Shown: piece after piece, positions 22,945-32,182 of the stretch
How the letters are laid out: each line of letters opens with the position of its first letter
How positions within the stretch are numbered: the stretch's first letter is position 1
Assembly: GCA_934630705.1 (NCBI GenBank)
Contig: CAKTWP010000010.1
Span: 1-64,000, forward strand
DNA: 64,000 nucleotides
From: an uncultured Clostridia bacterium
GTDB taxonomy: Bacteria > Bacillota > Clostridia > Christensenellales > Aristaeellaceae
Direction of reading: 5' to 3'
The notes under the pieces: model-generated
The model's database searches: none
What the model was told of the DNA's origin: nothing
The model's input: the letters and a program-made list of their open reading frames with translations, nothing else
Translations under genes and position numbers: made by a program

Positions 22945-24495
22945 TTATTTGCCCTCCGCCTGGCTGCGGGCTTCCAGCGCGGCGGTCACGCCGGCCAGCG
23001 CCCGCTGCAGCTGGCTCAGCGCCGCGGCGCAGCCCTCGGCCTCGTCCCGGCAGCTTCTGGCCTGCTCCGGCGCGGCCAGAGAAATCCTGCGCAGCTCCTC
23101 CAGCTTTTCCGTCAGCACGGAGAGCACGCTGTGGATGTTTTCATCAAACATGGCCAGCGACCGGGAAAAGCCCCCGGACATCTGATCCACAAAGGCGGCG
23201 TAGGTGCTGGACAGCCGCTGGCTGCTTTCATCCATCTGCTTGGACACATCGCCCGACATCTGCAGCGCTCCCTGAGCCTGGGCCTGCACGGCGGAAAGCA
23301 CTTGTCCGCTCCAGGCGGCGTAATCCTTCATGGAGGCCTGCAATTCCTTCTGGGATGCTTTCATGGACGACAGGAACGCGTCCTGCTCCTGGGATGCAGT
23401 CATGATTCCGGAAAGCACCTGGGAGCCGTGGGTCAGGAACGCACCGCTGGCCTCCTGCCCCTGCTCCAGCGTGTCGATATAGCTTTCAAAGCGCTTCATC
23501 ACCCGCTCGGTGACGGACTGCACATGGTCCAGGCTGGACAGAATCTGATCCGCGGCGGCCATGGTGCGATTGATGGATTCAAAGGAAACGGACTGGGCCT
23601 GATTCACCGCCGACAGCGTCTGCCCCAGCTGCACAAACTGGCCGCTGAGGGTTCGGTTCATCTGGGCGATAAACTGATTGGCAATGTTGCCTACCCCGTC
23701 GATCTGGGCCTGGGTCTGGCCCAGAATAAAGGCGTTCATGCTTTGGGAAACGGGCGCAAGGGATTTTTCCACCGAGGCCACAATCCCATCACTGACCTTG
23801 CTGCCCAGATCTGCGGACAGATGGCGAAGCTGCGCGGAACGGTCCTCCTGCTGGCAGATCAGCTGCACCGTATCATCCAGAGGCTTTTGCATCACGATGT
23901 CGGTGAACGCGTCGGTGAAATCATCCAGAGCGTTCACGGTGCTGCCGTGGGCCATGCGGTTGAGCACGTTAAAGGCCAGAGAGCAGGAAATACCGGCGAT
24001 GGAGGTCATGAAAGCGAAGGTCATCCCGGCAATCATCTGTGGGATGCTTTCCATCGTCTTGGCCGCGTCGCTCACATCCAGGCCGCCCAGACCCCGCATC
24101 AGGCCGATGAACGTGCCCAGAATGCCCAGGCTGGTCAGCAGGCTGGGGATCACTTCGCCCAGCTGCTCATGCCCCACCGCGTAAATGGCGGAATCGTCGT
24201 TGATATAATCCTCCACGTTGCAGTTCAGCCCCCGGGCGTCCAGCTGCTCGGCGTTCACCAGAAACCGCCGCCAGGGCACCTGCATTTCTTTGCCCAGAAA
24301 CAATACATCCTGCCATACCGGCCGGCCTTCGCCGGTGTTGGTTTCCAGCAGATGAATGGCCCGGCGCAGCCGATGGCCCGCCCGGCGCACCGGGATAATA
24401 CATTTGAAAACGCCCATCAGCGTCACCAGCGCAATGGCCAGATAAATCAGCGTATCAGTTAAGTTTGCGGCGAGGGACGAAAGAAATTCGTTCAT
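22945..24495 (-). CDS. ZorA-like MotA/TolQ/ExbB proton channel protein with long coiled-coil tail
   Basis: A 516-residue inner-membrane protein. Helices at about 15-36, 112-135 and 153-178; the last two carry the MotA/TolQ/ExbB signature (VIPSLLTSLGILGTFIGLMRGL and MIAGMTFAFMTSIAGISCSLAF). Residues 200-516 form a long polar, helical cytoplasmic tail without cysteine-rich or enzymatic motifs, as in ZorA of the Zorya phage-defence system. ATG at 24495 after AAAGGAGGGAGG. It leads a four-gene operon with the ZorB-like, small membrane and dipeptidase genes. The partners that execute DNA attack in Zorya (ZorC, ZorD, ZorE) are not in the window, so the role may be defence, envelope signalling or wall mechanics. 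Confidence 0.87.
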   Translation of the reverse strand: MNEFLSSLAANLTDTLIYLAIALVTLMGVFKCIIPVRRAGHRLRRAIHLLETNTGEGRPVWQDVLFLGKEMQVPWRRFLVNAEQLDARGLNCNVEDYINDDSAIYAVGHEQLGEVIPSLLTSLGILGTFIGLMRGLGGLDVSDAAKTMESIPQMIAGMTFAFMTSIAGISCSLAFNVLNRMAHGSTVNALDDFTDAFTDIVMQKPLDDTVQLICQQEDRSAQLRHLSADLGSKVSDGIVASVEKSLAPVSQSMNAFILGQTQAQIDGVGNIANQFIAQMNRTLSGQFVQLGQTLSAVNQAQSVSFESINRTMAAADQILSSLDHVQSVTERVMKRFESYIDTLEQGQEASGAFLTHGSQVLSGIMTASQEQDAFLSSMKASQKELQASMKDYAAWSGQVLSAVQAQAQGALQMSGDVSKQMDESSQRLSSTYAAFVDQMSGGFSRSLAMFDENIHSVLSVLTEKLEELRRISLAAPEQARSCRDEAEGCAAALSQLQRALAGVTAALEARSQAEGK

Positions 24496-24535
24496 GCCCC
24501 TCCCTCCTTTCCGGGGAATCTGATTTTACCCCTAC

Positions 24536-24564
24536 ATTGTAATTGATTTCTTGCAAAAAAGCAA
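24536..24564 (-). promoter_or_regulatory. probable promoter of ZorAB-like operon
   Basis: Reverse strand -35 TTGCTT (24559-24564), 17-bp spacer, -10 TACAAT (24536-24541), 40 bases before the ZorA-like start. Confidence 0.55.
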
Positions 24565-24607
24565 TGGAATTGTAACAAACAAAAAGGTAAATTCTGGGCC
24601 GCTTTCA

Positions 24608-24637
24608 TTGACAGCAGGGCGATTCATGGGGTATGAT
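24608..24637 (+). promoter_or_regulatory. promoter of CapA-like gene
   Basis: Consensus -35 TTGACA (24608-24613), 18-bp spacer, -10 TATGAT (24632-24637), 39 bases before the start codon at 24677. Back to back with the ZorAB-like promoter. Confidence 0.75.
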
Positions 24638-24676
24638 GAACTATACTGCCTCATCGTTTTGCAAGGAGGGATTCGG

Positions 24677-25822
24677 ATGCATCGATTATTCGCGGCGCTG
24701 CTGGCCGTTTTGCTGGCGCTTGGCTGCTTTTCTTTCGCCCTGGGCGAGGCCCGCACGGCCATTCCCGCCGCCACGCCTACGCCCCTGCCCACCCCGGAAC
24801 CAACGCCGGTTCCCACACCGGAGCCCCTGATTTATGAAGCGCCCAAGCAGGTGAAGGTCACCTTCGTTGGCGATTGCACCTTGGGCTGCACCTCATCCGA
24901 GCGGGAAAAATCCAGCGGCTTTGAATCCTTCATTTACCGCAACGGCCTGACCTATCCCTTTGAAAAGGTGCAGGAGATTTTCGCCAACGACGATTGCACC
25001 GTGATTAACCTGGAAAGTGTGTTTTACGACACGGACGCGGGCAAGGTGAGCAAGACTTACAATTTCCGTGCGCCCATGTCCTTTGCGGAAATGCTGCCGC
25101 TGTCCTCCATTGAAGCCGCGTCCATCGCCAATAACCATACCGGGGATTACGGCTCCTATGGCATCAGGTCCACGGTGCTGGCGCTGCAGCAGCAGGGCGT
25201 AAATTATTTCGGCTCCACCGAGGAAACGGACGCGGTATACGTGCTGGAAAAGGACGGGGTGAAAATCGGCTTTGTGGCGGCGTATATTTCCTATTGGTGG
25301 GGCCATAAGCAGCAGATTCAGGAATGCTTTGATTTTCTGCGGGAGCGGGGGTGCCAGGTGATCGTGGCGTGCATTCACGGCGGCGTGGAATATGATACCC
25401 GCCACGACATGCATCAGGAAAACATGGCCAACGCCATGATCCGCTATGGGGCGGATCTGGTGGTGGGCCATCATCCCCATGTGCTGCAGGGGGTGCGGGT
25501 AAACAGCGGCGTGACCACGCTGTGGAGCCTTGGCAACTTCTCCTTTGGGGGCAATTCCAAGGTGCGGTCCATCCATTCCGTGATCGCCCAGGTGACCTTT
25601 TCCTTTGACAACAGCAACGCCTATCTGGGCCATCAGCTGAATCTGATTCCCGCCCATATGTCCGGCACCGCGGAATACAACAACTATCAGCCCGTGCTGG
25701 TTTCCGGCGCGGAGGCAGATCAGGTGATCGCCGCCATGCAGGAGGACACGCTCTTTCCCCTGCAGCCCTACATCGAGGGGGTGGGTGCGGTACAGCGGTT
25801 CGTGCCCGCGATGCAGAAATGA
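24677..25822 (+). CDS. CapA-family (PgsA-like) metallophosphatase-fold protein, exported
   Basis: A 381-residue secreted protein. Residues 1-22 form a signal peptide, followed by a Pro/Thr-rich linker of about 28 residues (TPTPLPTPEP type) that would span the wall. From residue 58 the CapA domain shows all the family motifs: GDCTLG at 65-70, NLESVF, SIANNHTGDYG, CIHGGVEY and VVGHHPHVLQG, residues that bind two metals in this calcineurin-like fold. CapA proteins take part in poly-gamma-glutamate capsule anchoring, but many are orphans of unknown role; no capB/capC genes are here. ATG at 24677 after AAGGAGGG; an open frame upstream lies across the promoter and is rejected. Confidence 0.9.
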   Translation: MHRLFAALLAVLLALGCFSFALGEARTAIPAATPTPLPTPEPTPVPTPEPLIYEAPKQVKVTFVGDCTLGCTSSEREKSSGFESFIYRNGLTYPFEKVQEIFANDDCTVINLESVFYDTDAGKVSKTYNFRAPMSFAEMLPLSSIEAASIANNHTGDYGSYGIRSTVLALQQQGVNYFGSTEETDAVYVLEKDGVKIGFVAAYISYWWGHKQQIQECFDFLRERGCQVIVACIHGGVEYDTRHDMHQENMANAMIRYGADLVVGHHPHVLQGVRVNSGVTTLWSLGNFSFGGNSKVRSIHSVIAQVTFSFDNSNAYLGHQLNLIPAHMSGTAEYNNYQPVLVSGAEADQVIAAMQEDTLFPLQPYIEGVGAVQRFVPAMQK

Positions 25823-25865
25823 CGGTTTTTCCGCGGCTTTTTTTGCCCGGAAAGGGCCGCCCGCC

Positions 25866-25894
25866 TTGCAATGCGGCGCAGATCGCGGTATAAT
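25866..25894 (+). promoter_or_regulatory. hprK promoter
   Basis: -35 TTGCAA (25866-25871), 17-bp spacer, perfect -10 TATAAT (25889-25894), 37 bases before hprK. Confidence 0.8.
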
Positions 25895-25930
25895 ATTTTT
25901 TATCCTTGAGCCAGAAAACGGAGGCATTGG

Positions 25931-26851
25931 ATGATTAACGCACAGGATTTTATCAAGTCCCTTTCCCTGCAGGTGCTCAGCCCTTCCTCCCGCCAGGAAT
26001 GGGATATTCATTCGGCGGAGCTGAACCGCCCCGGCTTGCAGTTCGTGGGCTTTTATGAGCATTTTGCCGAGGAGCGGCCCCAGGTGGTGGGGCTGACGGA
26101 AATGTCCTATCTGGAATCGCTGCCCGAGGAGGTGCGGCAGGAACGGCTGGAAATGTATTTTTCCTATGCCATCCCCTGCGTGATTCTCTGCCGGGGCATG
26201 CGCCCGCCCCAGGAAATGCAGCAGCTGGCCCAGGCTCATGACGTGGCCCTGCTGCGCTCTGATCTGATCACCACCCGGTTCACCGTCAATGCCATGAACT
26301 ATCTGAACCGCTGCCTGGCCCCCCGGGCCACCCTCCACGGCGTGCTGGTGGACGTATACGGCGTGGGCGTGCTGATTACCGGCGAAAGCGGCGTGGGCAA
26401 AAGCGAGGCGGCGCTGGAGCTGGTCAAGCGCGGCCATCAGCTGGTGGCGGACGACGTGGTGGACGTCTGCCGGGTGACGGACAACCGACTTACCGGTGAA
26501 TCCCCCGAAACCGTGCGCCATTTCATGGAGATCCGCGGCATTGGGATCATCGACATCAAGGCCATGTACGGCGTAGGCGCGGTGCTTATGTCCAAGAGCA
26601 TTGATCTGGTGATTCATCTGGAGCCCTGGAAGGAGAAGAAGGCCTATGACCGACTGGGCCTGTCTGAGGATTTCACCACCATCATGGACGTGCGGGTGCC
26701 CCAGCTGGTGCTGCCCGTGCGGCCCGGACGGAATCTGGCCATCATCATCGAGGTGGCCGCGCGGAATTTCTCCCTTAAGCACATGGGCTATTCCGCCGCC
26801 AAGGAGCTGGATCGCCGGCTCAACGAAATGATGACCGGCATGGGCAAATAA
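25931..26851 (+). CDS. hprK: HPr kinase/phosphorylase
   Basis: Phosphorylates and dephosphorylates Ser46 of HPr and its relatives, the central switch of carbon catabolite control in Firmicutes. The 306-residue protein has the N-terminal domain, the conserved His136 in RATLHGV, the Walker A loop GESGVGKS at 151-158, the ADDVVDV metal site and the C-terminal signature MEIRGIGIIDIKAMYG at 199-214. ATG at 25931 after CGGAGG. It is 42 bases upstream of a glucokinase gene, a fitting sugar-signalling pair. The HPr-like protein encoded at 8737-8988, which keeps the serine but lacks the histidine, is a possible substrate. Confidence 0.97.
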   Translation: MINAQDFIKSLSLQVLSPSSRQEWDIHSAELNRPGLQFVGFYEHFAEERPQVVGLTEMSYLESLPEEVRQERLEMYFSYAIPCVILCRGMRPPQEMQQLAQAHDVALLRSDLITTRFTVNAMNYLNRCLAPRATLHGVLVDVYGVGVLITGESGVGKSEAALELVKRGHQLVADDVVDVCRVTDNRLTGESPETVRHFMEIRGIGIIDIKAMYGVGAVLMSKSIDLVIHLEPWKEKKAYDRLGLSEDFTTIMDVRVPQLVLPVRPGRNLAIIIEVAARNFSLKHMGYSAAKELDRRLNEMMTGMGK

Positions 26852-26893
26852 GGCAGGCAATACAAGATTTTATATACGGAAGGAAGATTGGCT

Positions 26894-27844
26894 ATGGTAT
26901 ACATTGGCGTGGATCTGGGCGGAACGAACATTGCCGTAGGCGTGGTATCCGAGGAAGGAAACATCCTGGCGCAGGCCTCCACCAAGACCCTCTATCAGCG
27001 GCCCTATCAGGAAATCGTGAAGGACATGGCAAGCTGCGCCCACAAGGCGCTGGAAACGGCGCATCTGACGGTGGACGATGTGCACAGCATCGGCATCGGC
27101 ATTCCCGGCGTGGCGGATCAGAAGGACGGCCGGGTGATCTTCTGCACCAATCTGGCCTGGCATGACATTCCTCTGCGGGCCGAGCTGCAAAAGTATATCA
27201 ATAAGCCTGTTTACATCGACAATGACGCCACCGTGGCCGGCCTGGCGGAGAGCTATGCGGGCGTAAGCGCGGGCTGCCAGAGCAGCGTGTTCCTCACCCT
27301 TGGCACCGGCGTGGGCGCGGGAATTGTGATCAACGGCAAGCCCTGGAGCGGCGCACACGGCGTGGGCAGCGAGCTGGGGCATATGACGCTGGTGGTGGAC
27401 GGCGTTCCCTGCACCTGCGGCAACGACGGCTGCGTGGAGCGCTATTGCAGCGCCACGGCCATTATCCGCATGGCCAAGCAGGCCTGCCTGGGCTATCCCG
27501 AAAGCGAAATCCTCAAGCTGGCCGGCGGCGATCCGGAAAAGATCAATGCCAAGATCGTCATTGACGCGGCCAAGCAGGGGGACCATACGGCCATGGAAGT
27601 GTTCGAGCGCTATGCCCGGTATCTGGCCATCACGGTGAATAATATCACCGCGTTCATGGATCCGGAAATGATCGTGCTGGGCGGCGGCGTGAGCAGCGCG
27701 GGCCAGTTCCTGCTGGACGCGGTGGAGGAAAAGCTGCCCCGCTATCTGATGTATAAGACCCTGCCCAGCCCCAAGCTGGTGCTGGCCAAGCTGGGCAACG
27801 AAGCCGGCATCATCGGCGCGGCCATGCTGGGAAAAGCGCAGTAA
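26894..27844 (+). CDS. glcK: ROK-family glucokinase
   Basis: ATP-dependent phosphorylation of glucose (or a related hexose) to the 6-phosphate. The 316-residue protein opens with the ATP motif DLGGTNIAVG at 7-16 and carries GIGIPG, the catalytic IDNDA segment, the LGTGVGAGIV ROK block and the structural zinc site CTCGNDGCVE that defines bacterial ROK glucokinases. The ATG at 26894 follows GGAAGGAAG; a TTG two codons upstream is possible. It is cotranscribed with hprK. Confidence 0.92.
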   Translation: MVYIGVDLGGTNIAVGVVSEEGNILAQASTKTLYQRPYQEIVKDMASCAHKALETAHLTVDDVHSIGIGIPGVADQKDGRVIFCTNLAWHDIPLRAELQKYINKPVYIDNDATVAGLAESYAGVSAGCQSSVFLTLGTGVGAGIVINGKPWSGAHGVGSELGHMTLVVDGVPCTCGNDGCVERYCSATAIIRMAKQACLGYPESEILKLAGGDPEKINAKIVIDAAKQGDHTAMEVFERYARYLAITVNNITAFMDPEMIVLGGGVSSAGQFLLDAVEEKLPRYLMYKTLPSPKLVLAKLGNEAGIIGAAMLGKAQ

Positions 27845-28000
27845 AGGCAAGGCGATACTGAAGGAACCGCTTTTGCGTCAAAACGCTTTTTCAAGGTGCC
27901 TTTCCAAAACCATTTGGAATAAAAGAGTAAATGACCGGCTGCTTTCTCCCGAAGCGGAGAGCAAACCGCGTTGTTGCATACACGACGGGAGGCAAAGAAA

Positions 28001-29386
28001 ATGGACTATCTGGTTCGGCAATTATTCCGGGAAACGCCGGCGGACGGCACAGTAGTGACCGTATCCGGCTGGGTGCGCACCCTGCGGGACAGCAAGGCAT
28101 TTGCCTTTATCGAGCTCAACGACGGCAGCTTTTTCAAAAACGTGCAGATCGTCTGCGAAGAGACGCTGCCCAATTTCAAGGAAGTGGTCAAGACCACCAT
28201 CGGCTCAGCCATCACGGTGACGGGCGTATTGGCCCTGACCCCGGAAATGAAGCAGCCCTTTGAGATCAAGGCCCAGACGGTGGAGATCGTGGGGATGAGC
28301 GCGCCGGAGTATCCCCTGCAAAAGAAACGCCACACCGTGGAATTCCTGCGCACCCAGGCGCATTTGCGCCCCCGCACCAACCTGTTCAGCGCAGTGTTCC
28401 GCATTCGGTCCATTGCGGCCCAGGCCATCCACGCCTTCTTTGCCAATCGGAATTTCGTGTATGTGCATACGCCCATTATCACCGGCAGCGACTGCGAGGG
28501 CGCGGGCGAAATGTTCCGGGCTACCACGCTGGACCTGAACAACCTGCCCAAGGACGAGCAGGGAAAGGTGCTGGACAAGGCGGATTTCTTCGGCAAGCAG
28601 GCTAACCTTACCGTCTCCGGGCAGCTGAACGCCGAATGCTTTGCCCTGGCCTTCCGCAATGTATACACCTTCGGGCCCACCTTCCGCGCCGAAAAATCCT
28701 ACACGCCCCGCCATGCTGCGGAGTTCTGGATGATCGAACCGGAAATCGCCTTCGCCGATCTGAACGACGATATGGAGCTGGCTGAGGACATGCTCAAATA
28801 CGTGGTGGCGGATGTGCTGGAAAAAGCGCCGGAAGAGCTGGAATTCCTCAATCAGTTCGTGGATAAGGAGCTGCTGCAGCGGCTGCATAAGGTGGTGGAG
28901 AGCAAGTTTGCCCGGGTGAGCTACACCGACGCCATCGACATCCTGCAGAAGGCGGATAAGGAATTTGAATACAAGGTGTTCTGGGGCATGGATATCCAGA
29001 CCGAACACGAGCGCTATCTGGCCGAGCAGCATTTCGGCTGCCCTGTGTGCGTTTACAATTATCCCAAGGATATCAAGGCCTTCTATATGCGCATGAACGA
29101 CGACCAGAAAACCGTGGCTGCGGTGGACGTGCTGGTGCCCGGCATTGGCGAGCTGATCGGCGGAAGCCAGCGTGAGGAGCGGCTGGATCTGCTGGAAAAG
29201 CGTATCGATGAACTGAAGCTGGGCCGGGAAAACTACTGGTGGTATCTGGAACTGCGCAAGTTTGGCTCGGCGCCCCACGCAGGCTTTGGCATGGGCTTCG
29301 AGCGGCTGATTATGTATTTGACCGGCGTGAGCAACATCCGCGATGTGCTCCCCTTCCCCCGGACCACCGGCAACGCGGACTTCTAA
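28001..29386 (+). CDS. asnS: asparaginyl-tRNA synthetase
   Basis: Charges tRNA-Asn with asparagine. The 461-residue class II synthetase has the N-terminal OB-fold anticodon domain (VSGWVRTLRDSKAFAFIELNDG, residues 21-42), motif 2 with FRAEKSYTPRHAAEFWMIEPE and motif 3 with GFGMGFERLIMYLTG near the C-terminus. The PRH and E-A-F pattern marks AsnS rather than AspS or LysS. ATG at 28001 after GGGAGG. It is 156 bases downstream of glcK; that gap has no clear promoter or T-box. Confidence 0.97.
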   Translation: MDYLVRQLFRETPADGTVVTVSGWVRTLRDSKAFAFIELNDGSFFKNVQIVCEETLPNFKEVVKTTIGSAITVTGVLALTPEMKQPFEIKAQTVEIVGMSAPEYPLQKKRHTVEFLRTQAHLRPRTNLFSAVFRIRSIAAQAIHAFFANRNFVYVHTPIITGSDCEGAGEMFRATTLDLNNLPKDEQGKVLDKADFFGKQANLTVSGQLNAECFALAFRNVYTFGPTFRAEKSYTPRHAAEFWMIEPEIAFADLNDDMELAEDMLKYVVADVLEKAPEELEFLNQFVDKELLQRLHKVVESKFARVSYTDAIDILQKADKEFEYKVFWGMDIQTEHERYLAEQHFGCPVCVYNYPKDIKAFYMRMNDDQKTVAAVDVLVPGIGELIGGSQREERLDLLEKRIDELKLGRENYWWYLELRKFGSAPHAGFGMGFERLIMYLTGVSNIRDVLPFPRTTGNADF

Positions 29387-29503
29387 CACCCGCAGCGCCT
29401 CGCGGCAGTATCGCAGAGGGAGTGCTTTTGGCAGGCAACAGATGGTGCTTCATGCCAAAAGCGCTTTGGAAATAAAAAACAGAACGTAATCTTGTCATCA
29501 AGT

Positions 29504-29552
29504 GCCCCAGCAGGAGTGAAAACGGTTTGCCGTCTTTTCCCGCTGGGGCTCT
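29504..29552 (+). terminator. probable terminator after asnS
   Basis: GCCCCAGC (29504-29511) pairs with GCTGGGGC (29542-29549), with further pairing inside (AAAACGG/CCGTCTTTT), followed by TCTTTG. A weaker hairpin (GCTTTTGGCA/TGCCAAAAGC) lies about 70 bases upstream. Confidence 0.5.
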
Positions 29553-29644
29553 TTGCTGACGGAATCCAGCGCAAAACCGCTTTCGATACCTTCCGCCTTT
29601 CCATCGCTCCCGTGAACCCGTTTTAACCTGGCTTCTCCCATACG

Positions 29645-29673
29645 AAAAACCGCCGTGCATTGCTGCACGGCGG
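29645..29673 (-). terminator. terminator of importer operon B
   Basis: Perfect 10-bp stem CCGCCGTGCA/TGCACGGCGG (29650-29673) followed on the reverse strand by five T, 22 bases past the stop at 29695. Confidence 0.88.
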
Positions 29674-29694
29674 CCGTTGTTTTGCCCGTTTGAA

Positions 29695-31221
29695 TTACTT
29701 GGAAGCGTTGAAGCGCTCGGTATAGATCTCGATGTAACGATCCAGACCCAGAGCGTTCAGCTCGGCCTTATAATCTTCCCAATCGGCGTCAATATCGATT
29801 TCGCCCTGGCACCAGGCGGCAATGCGCTGGCTGATGGTGGACTTGATGTCGGTCTTGAGGACGGACAGCTCGTCGTTGGTATCGGTATCGAAGATGTAGC
29901 AGCTGGGCATTACTTCATGGGTCGCAAAGGGCGCATAGAAGTTGTTGATGGTGTCCTTGGTGATCATGTCTTCAGAGGGGATAATCTTGGCATAGGTCTC
30001 GTCGGACACATAGCTGTTGGCGCGGAAGGAGGACTGAGAAATGTTCCAGATATCCCAGTTGGAATCGGCGGGCGGGGGAACCACGGAGTAAGTGCCATCT
30101 TCATTGGCGATCAGGCCGCCCACGCCATCCGGAGGATTGATCAGGCCGTATTCCAGCTGCAGGCCGTTCTTTTCGGAATAAGCGGTCTCGATCACGCGCC
30201 AGGCCGCGTCGATGTCCTTGCAGGAGGCAGAGATGGCGAAGGAGATGGGCCGGGTGGGAGAACCGCTGACGTTCACATACTGGTTGCCGTTGGCGTCCTT
30301 CATGGCGGGCAGCAGCACATACTGGTCAGCCGTCTTGGCCATCAGAGCTTCAATGGTCCAGGCCAGGCCCACGCCGCCGATGGCGGTTTCGCCGCCGCAA
30401 TAGGCATAGTAATCCTGCCAGGGCTGGGTGAAGGTTTCGGGATCGGCCAGGCCATTCTCGAAGCACTTGCGCATGAACTTCATCAGATCCTTGAACGCGT
30501 CGGTGTTGGCGGTCCAGGTCAGGTTGCCTTCGTCATCCACGCAGAACCAGTCCACGTCGGTGTTCTGCACAATGCCAAAGCCATTGCCGAAATAGCCGGC
30601 AGCTTCCGCAAAGTCCACGAAGGGGATTTCGTCCGCCTCGCCGTTCTGGTTGGGATCGCCGGTCTTGAACGCCATCAGGCAATCGAACAGATCGTCCAGA
30701 TTATCGGGAACTTCCTTGCCCAGGTAATCCAGCCAGGTCTTGTTGATGAACCAGCAGTCGGACACCTTGCGGTAGCAGTCCTTGTTGTAAGCGGGGATGG
30801 AATAGATGGAGCCATCCGGATAGGTGATGGGGATGAGCAGCTCAGGATGATCTTCGAACATCTTCTTGACGTTGGTGCTGTTCTCGATGTAATCGTTGAG
30901 CTTCACAAAGGCTTCCAGATTGCTCTGCATATCGGAGACGCTCAGGTTGTAAGCGCCGATCCACAGATCGGGCATCTGGTTGGTGCCAATGAGGATGGAC
31001 TTGCGCTGCGCCCAGTCGGACTTGACGGTTTCCCACACCAGGTTCACGTTCGCTTCCTCAGCGATCTGGAGCCAGATGGGGCTGTCGTCAAAGGCAGGGC
31101 AGGCAGAGTGCTGCGCGATCACGGCGGTCAGCGTCACCTTTTCGTCGCCCTCGGCGTACGCAAAGGAGCAGCAGGCCAGCGCAAGGGCCAGAACCAGCAG
31201 CAGGGATACGATGCGTTTCAT
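29695..31221 (-). CDS. ABC transporter extracellular solute-binding protein
   Basis: Oligosaccharide-binding subunit, 508 residues. Signal peptide 1-23 (ending SFAYA before EGD); two cysteines at 17-18 do not form a good lipobox because the -3 position is not Leu/Val/Ile. The mature protein has the LplA-type pattern, with a GDPNQNGEADEIPF calcium-loop-like motif near residue 187 and an Ala-rich, Trp-rich C-terminal half. The ATG at 31221 after GAGGAGG is preferred to a longer frame that runs into the upstream permease. Third gene of operon B; ligand unknown. Confidence 0.9.
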   Translation of the reverse strand: MKRIVSLLLVLALALACCSFAYAEGDEKVTLTAVIAQHSACPAFDDSPIWLQIAEEANVNLVWETVKSDWAQRKSILIGTNQMPDLWIGAYNLSVSDMQSNLEAFVKLNDYIENSTNVKKMFEDHPELLIPITYPDGSIYSIPAYNKDCYRKVSDCWFINKTWLDYLGKEVPDNLDDLFDCLMAFKTGDPNQNGEADEIPFVDFAEAAGYFGNGFGIVQNTDVDWFCVDDEGNLTWTANTDAFKDLMKFMRKCFENGLADPETFTQPWQDYYAYCGGETAIGGVGLAWTIEALMAKTADQYVLLPAMKDANGNQYVNVSGSPTRPISFAISASCKDIDAAWRVIETAYSEKNGLQLEYGLINPPDGVGGLIANEDGTYSVVPPPADSNWDIWNISQSSFRANSYVSDETYAKIIPSEDMITKDTINNFYAPFATHEVMPSCYIFDTDTNDELSVLKTDIKSTISQRIAAWCQGEIDIDADWEDYKAELNALGLDRYIEIYTERFNASK

Positions 31222-31279
31222 TGGGGTTACCTCCTCTTCTTTATCTCCATACCCGCCGCTCAGGCGGCGCGGCATAAAG

Positions 31280-32167
31280 TCAGCCTTTAATCGAGCCAAG
31301 CATAACGCCCTTGGCAAAGAATTTCTGCAGGAAGGGATAAACCATCATGATGGGCAGGGTCGATACCACGATCAGGGCGTACTTGATCTGCTCGGACGTC
31401 ATCAGACGGCTGGAATAGTCCATGCCGGTCTGATCGGCGGATTCCTGGGTGCTCAGCAGAATATTGCGCAGCACCATCTGCAGCGTGGTCTTGGCCGGAT
31501 CGCTGATATAAATCAGCGCTTTGTAATACTCGTTCCAATAGCCCACGGCATAATACAGGGAAATCACGGCCACGATGGCGCGGCACAGCGGCATGCCGAT
31601 CTTGATGAGGAACCGGGTGTAGGAGCAGCCGTCCAGCCGGGCAGATTCAAACAGCTCCTCGGGGATATTGGTGGCAAAGAAGGTGCGGGCGATAATCATG
31701 TTATACACGCTCACCGCGCCGGGCAGCACCATCACCCAATAGGTGTTGAGCAGCCCCAGTTCGCTGATGACCAGATAGGTGGGGATCAGACCGCCGCCAA
31801 AGAACATGGTGATGGTGAAAAACATCATGATGGCGTTGCGGAAGGGCAGCTCTTTGCGGGACAGGGCGTAGGATGCCATCAGCGTGGCCGCCAGGGAAAT
31901 GGCCGTGCCGCCCAGGGTATAGGCCAGGGTGTTTTTCAGGCCCGTCCAGATCCGGGGATCCTCAAACACCAGCTTGTAGCCCTCCAGCGTAATGCCCCGG
32001 GGAATCAGGAAGGTGTGGCCCGTAAGCACCAGCCGGGGATTGGAGAAGGACGCGATCACCACGAAATACATCGGATAGAAGCAAATAATCAGCGCCAGAA
32101 AGCCCAGAACCGCAAACAGGATGTCAAAGGCGATATCCTCGTTGCTCCGTTGATGACGTTTGAACAT
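31280..32167 (-). CDS. carbohydrate ABC transporter permease (YtcP-like)
   Basis: Six-helix membrane subunit, 295 residues. EAA loop: FESARLDGCSYTRFLIKIGMPL; C-terminus ends KFFAKGVMLGSIKG. The ATG at 32167 follows GAGGAGG. It starts 15 bases after the LplB-like gene, and 58 bases before the binding-protein gene, as in the other importer operons in the window. Confidence 0.93.
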   Translation of the reverse strand: MFKRHQRSNEDIAFDILFAVLGFLALIICFYPMYFVVIASFSNPRLVLTGHTFLIPRGITLEGYKLVFEDPRIWTGLKNTLAYTLGGTAISLAATLMASYALSRKELPFRNAIMMFFTITMFFGGGLIPTYLVISELGLLNTYWVMVLPGAVSVYNMIIARTFFATNIPEELFESARLDGCSYTRFLIKIGMPLCRAIVAVISLYYAVGYWNEYYKALIYISDPAKTTLQMVLRNILLSTQESADQTGMDYSSRLMTSEQIKYALIVVSTLPIMMVYPFLQKFFAKGVMLGSIKG

Positions 32168-32182
32168 CTTTCTTTCCTCCTC

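Noticed and set aside
22147..24462. 771-codon forward frame opposite the ZorAB-like genes
   Set aside because: Antisense shadow created by GC-rich third positions; no start signal.
20758..24495. Complete Zorya defence island
   Set aside because: No ZorC, ZorD (helicase/nuclease) or ZorE gene is present on either side; only the ZorAB-like part can be supported.
27845..28000. T-box or other riboswitch upstream of asnS
   Set aside because: The leader lacks a T-box sequence (TGGNACCGCG-type) and a specifier stem that I can recognise.
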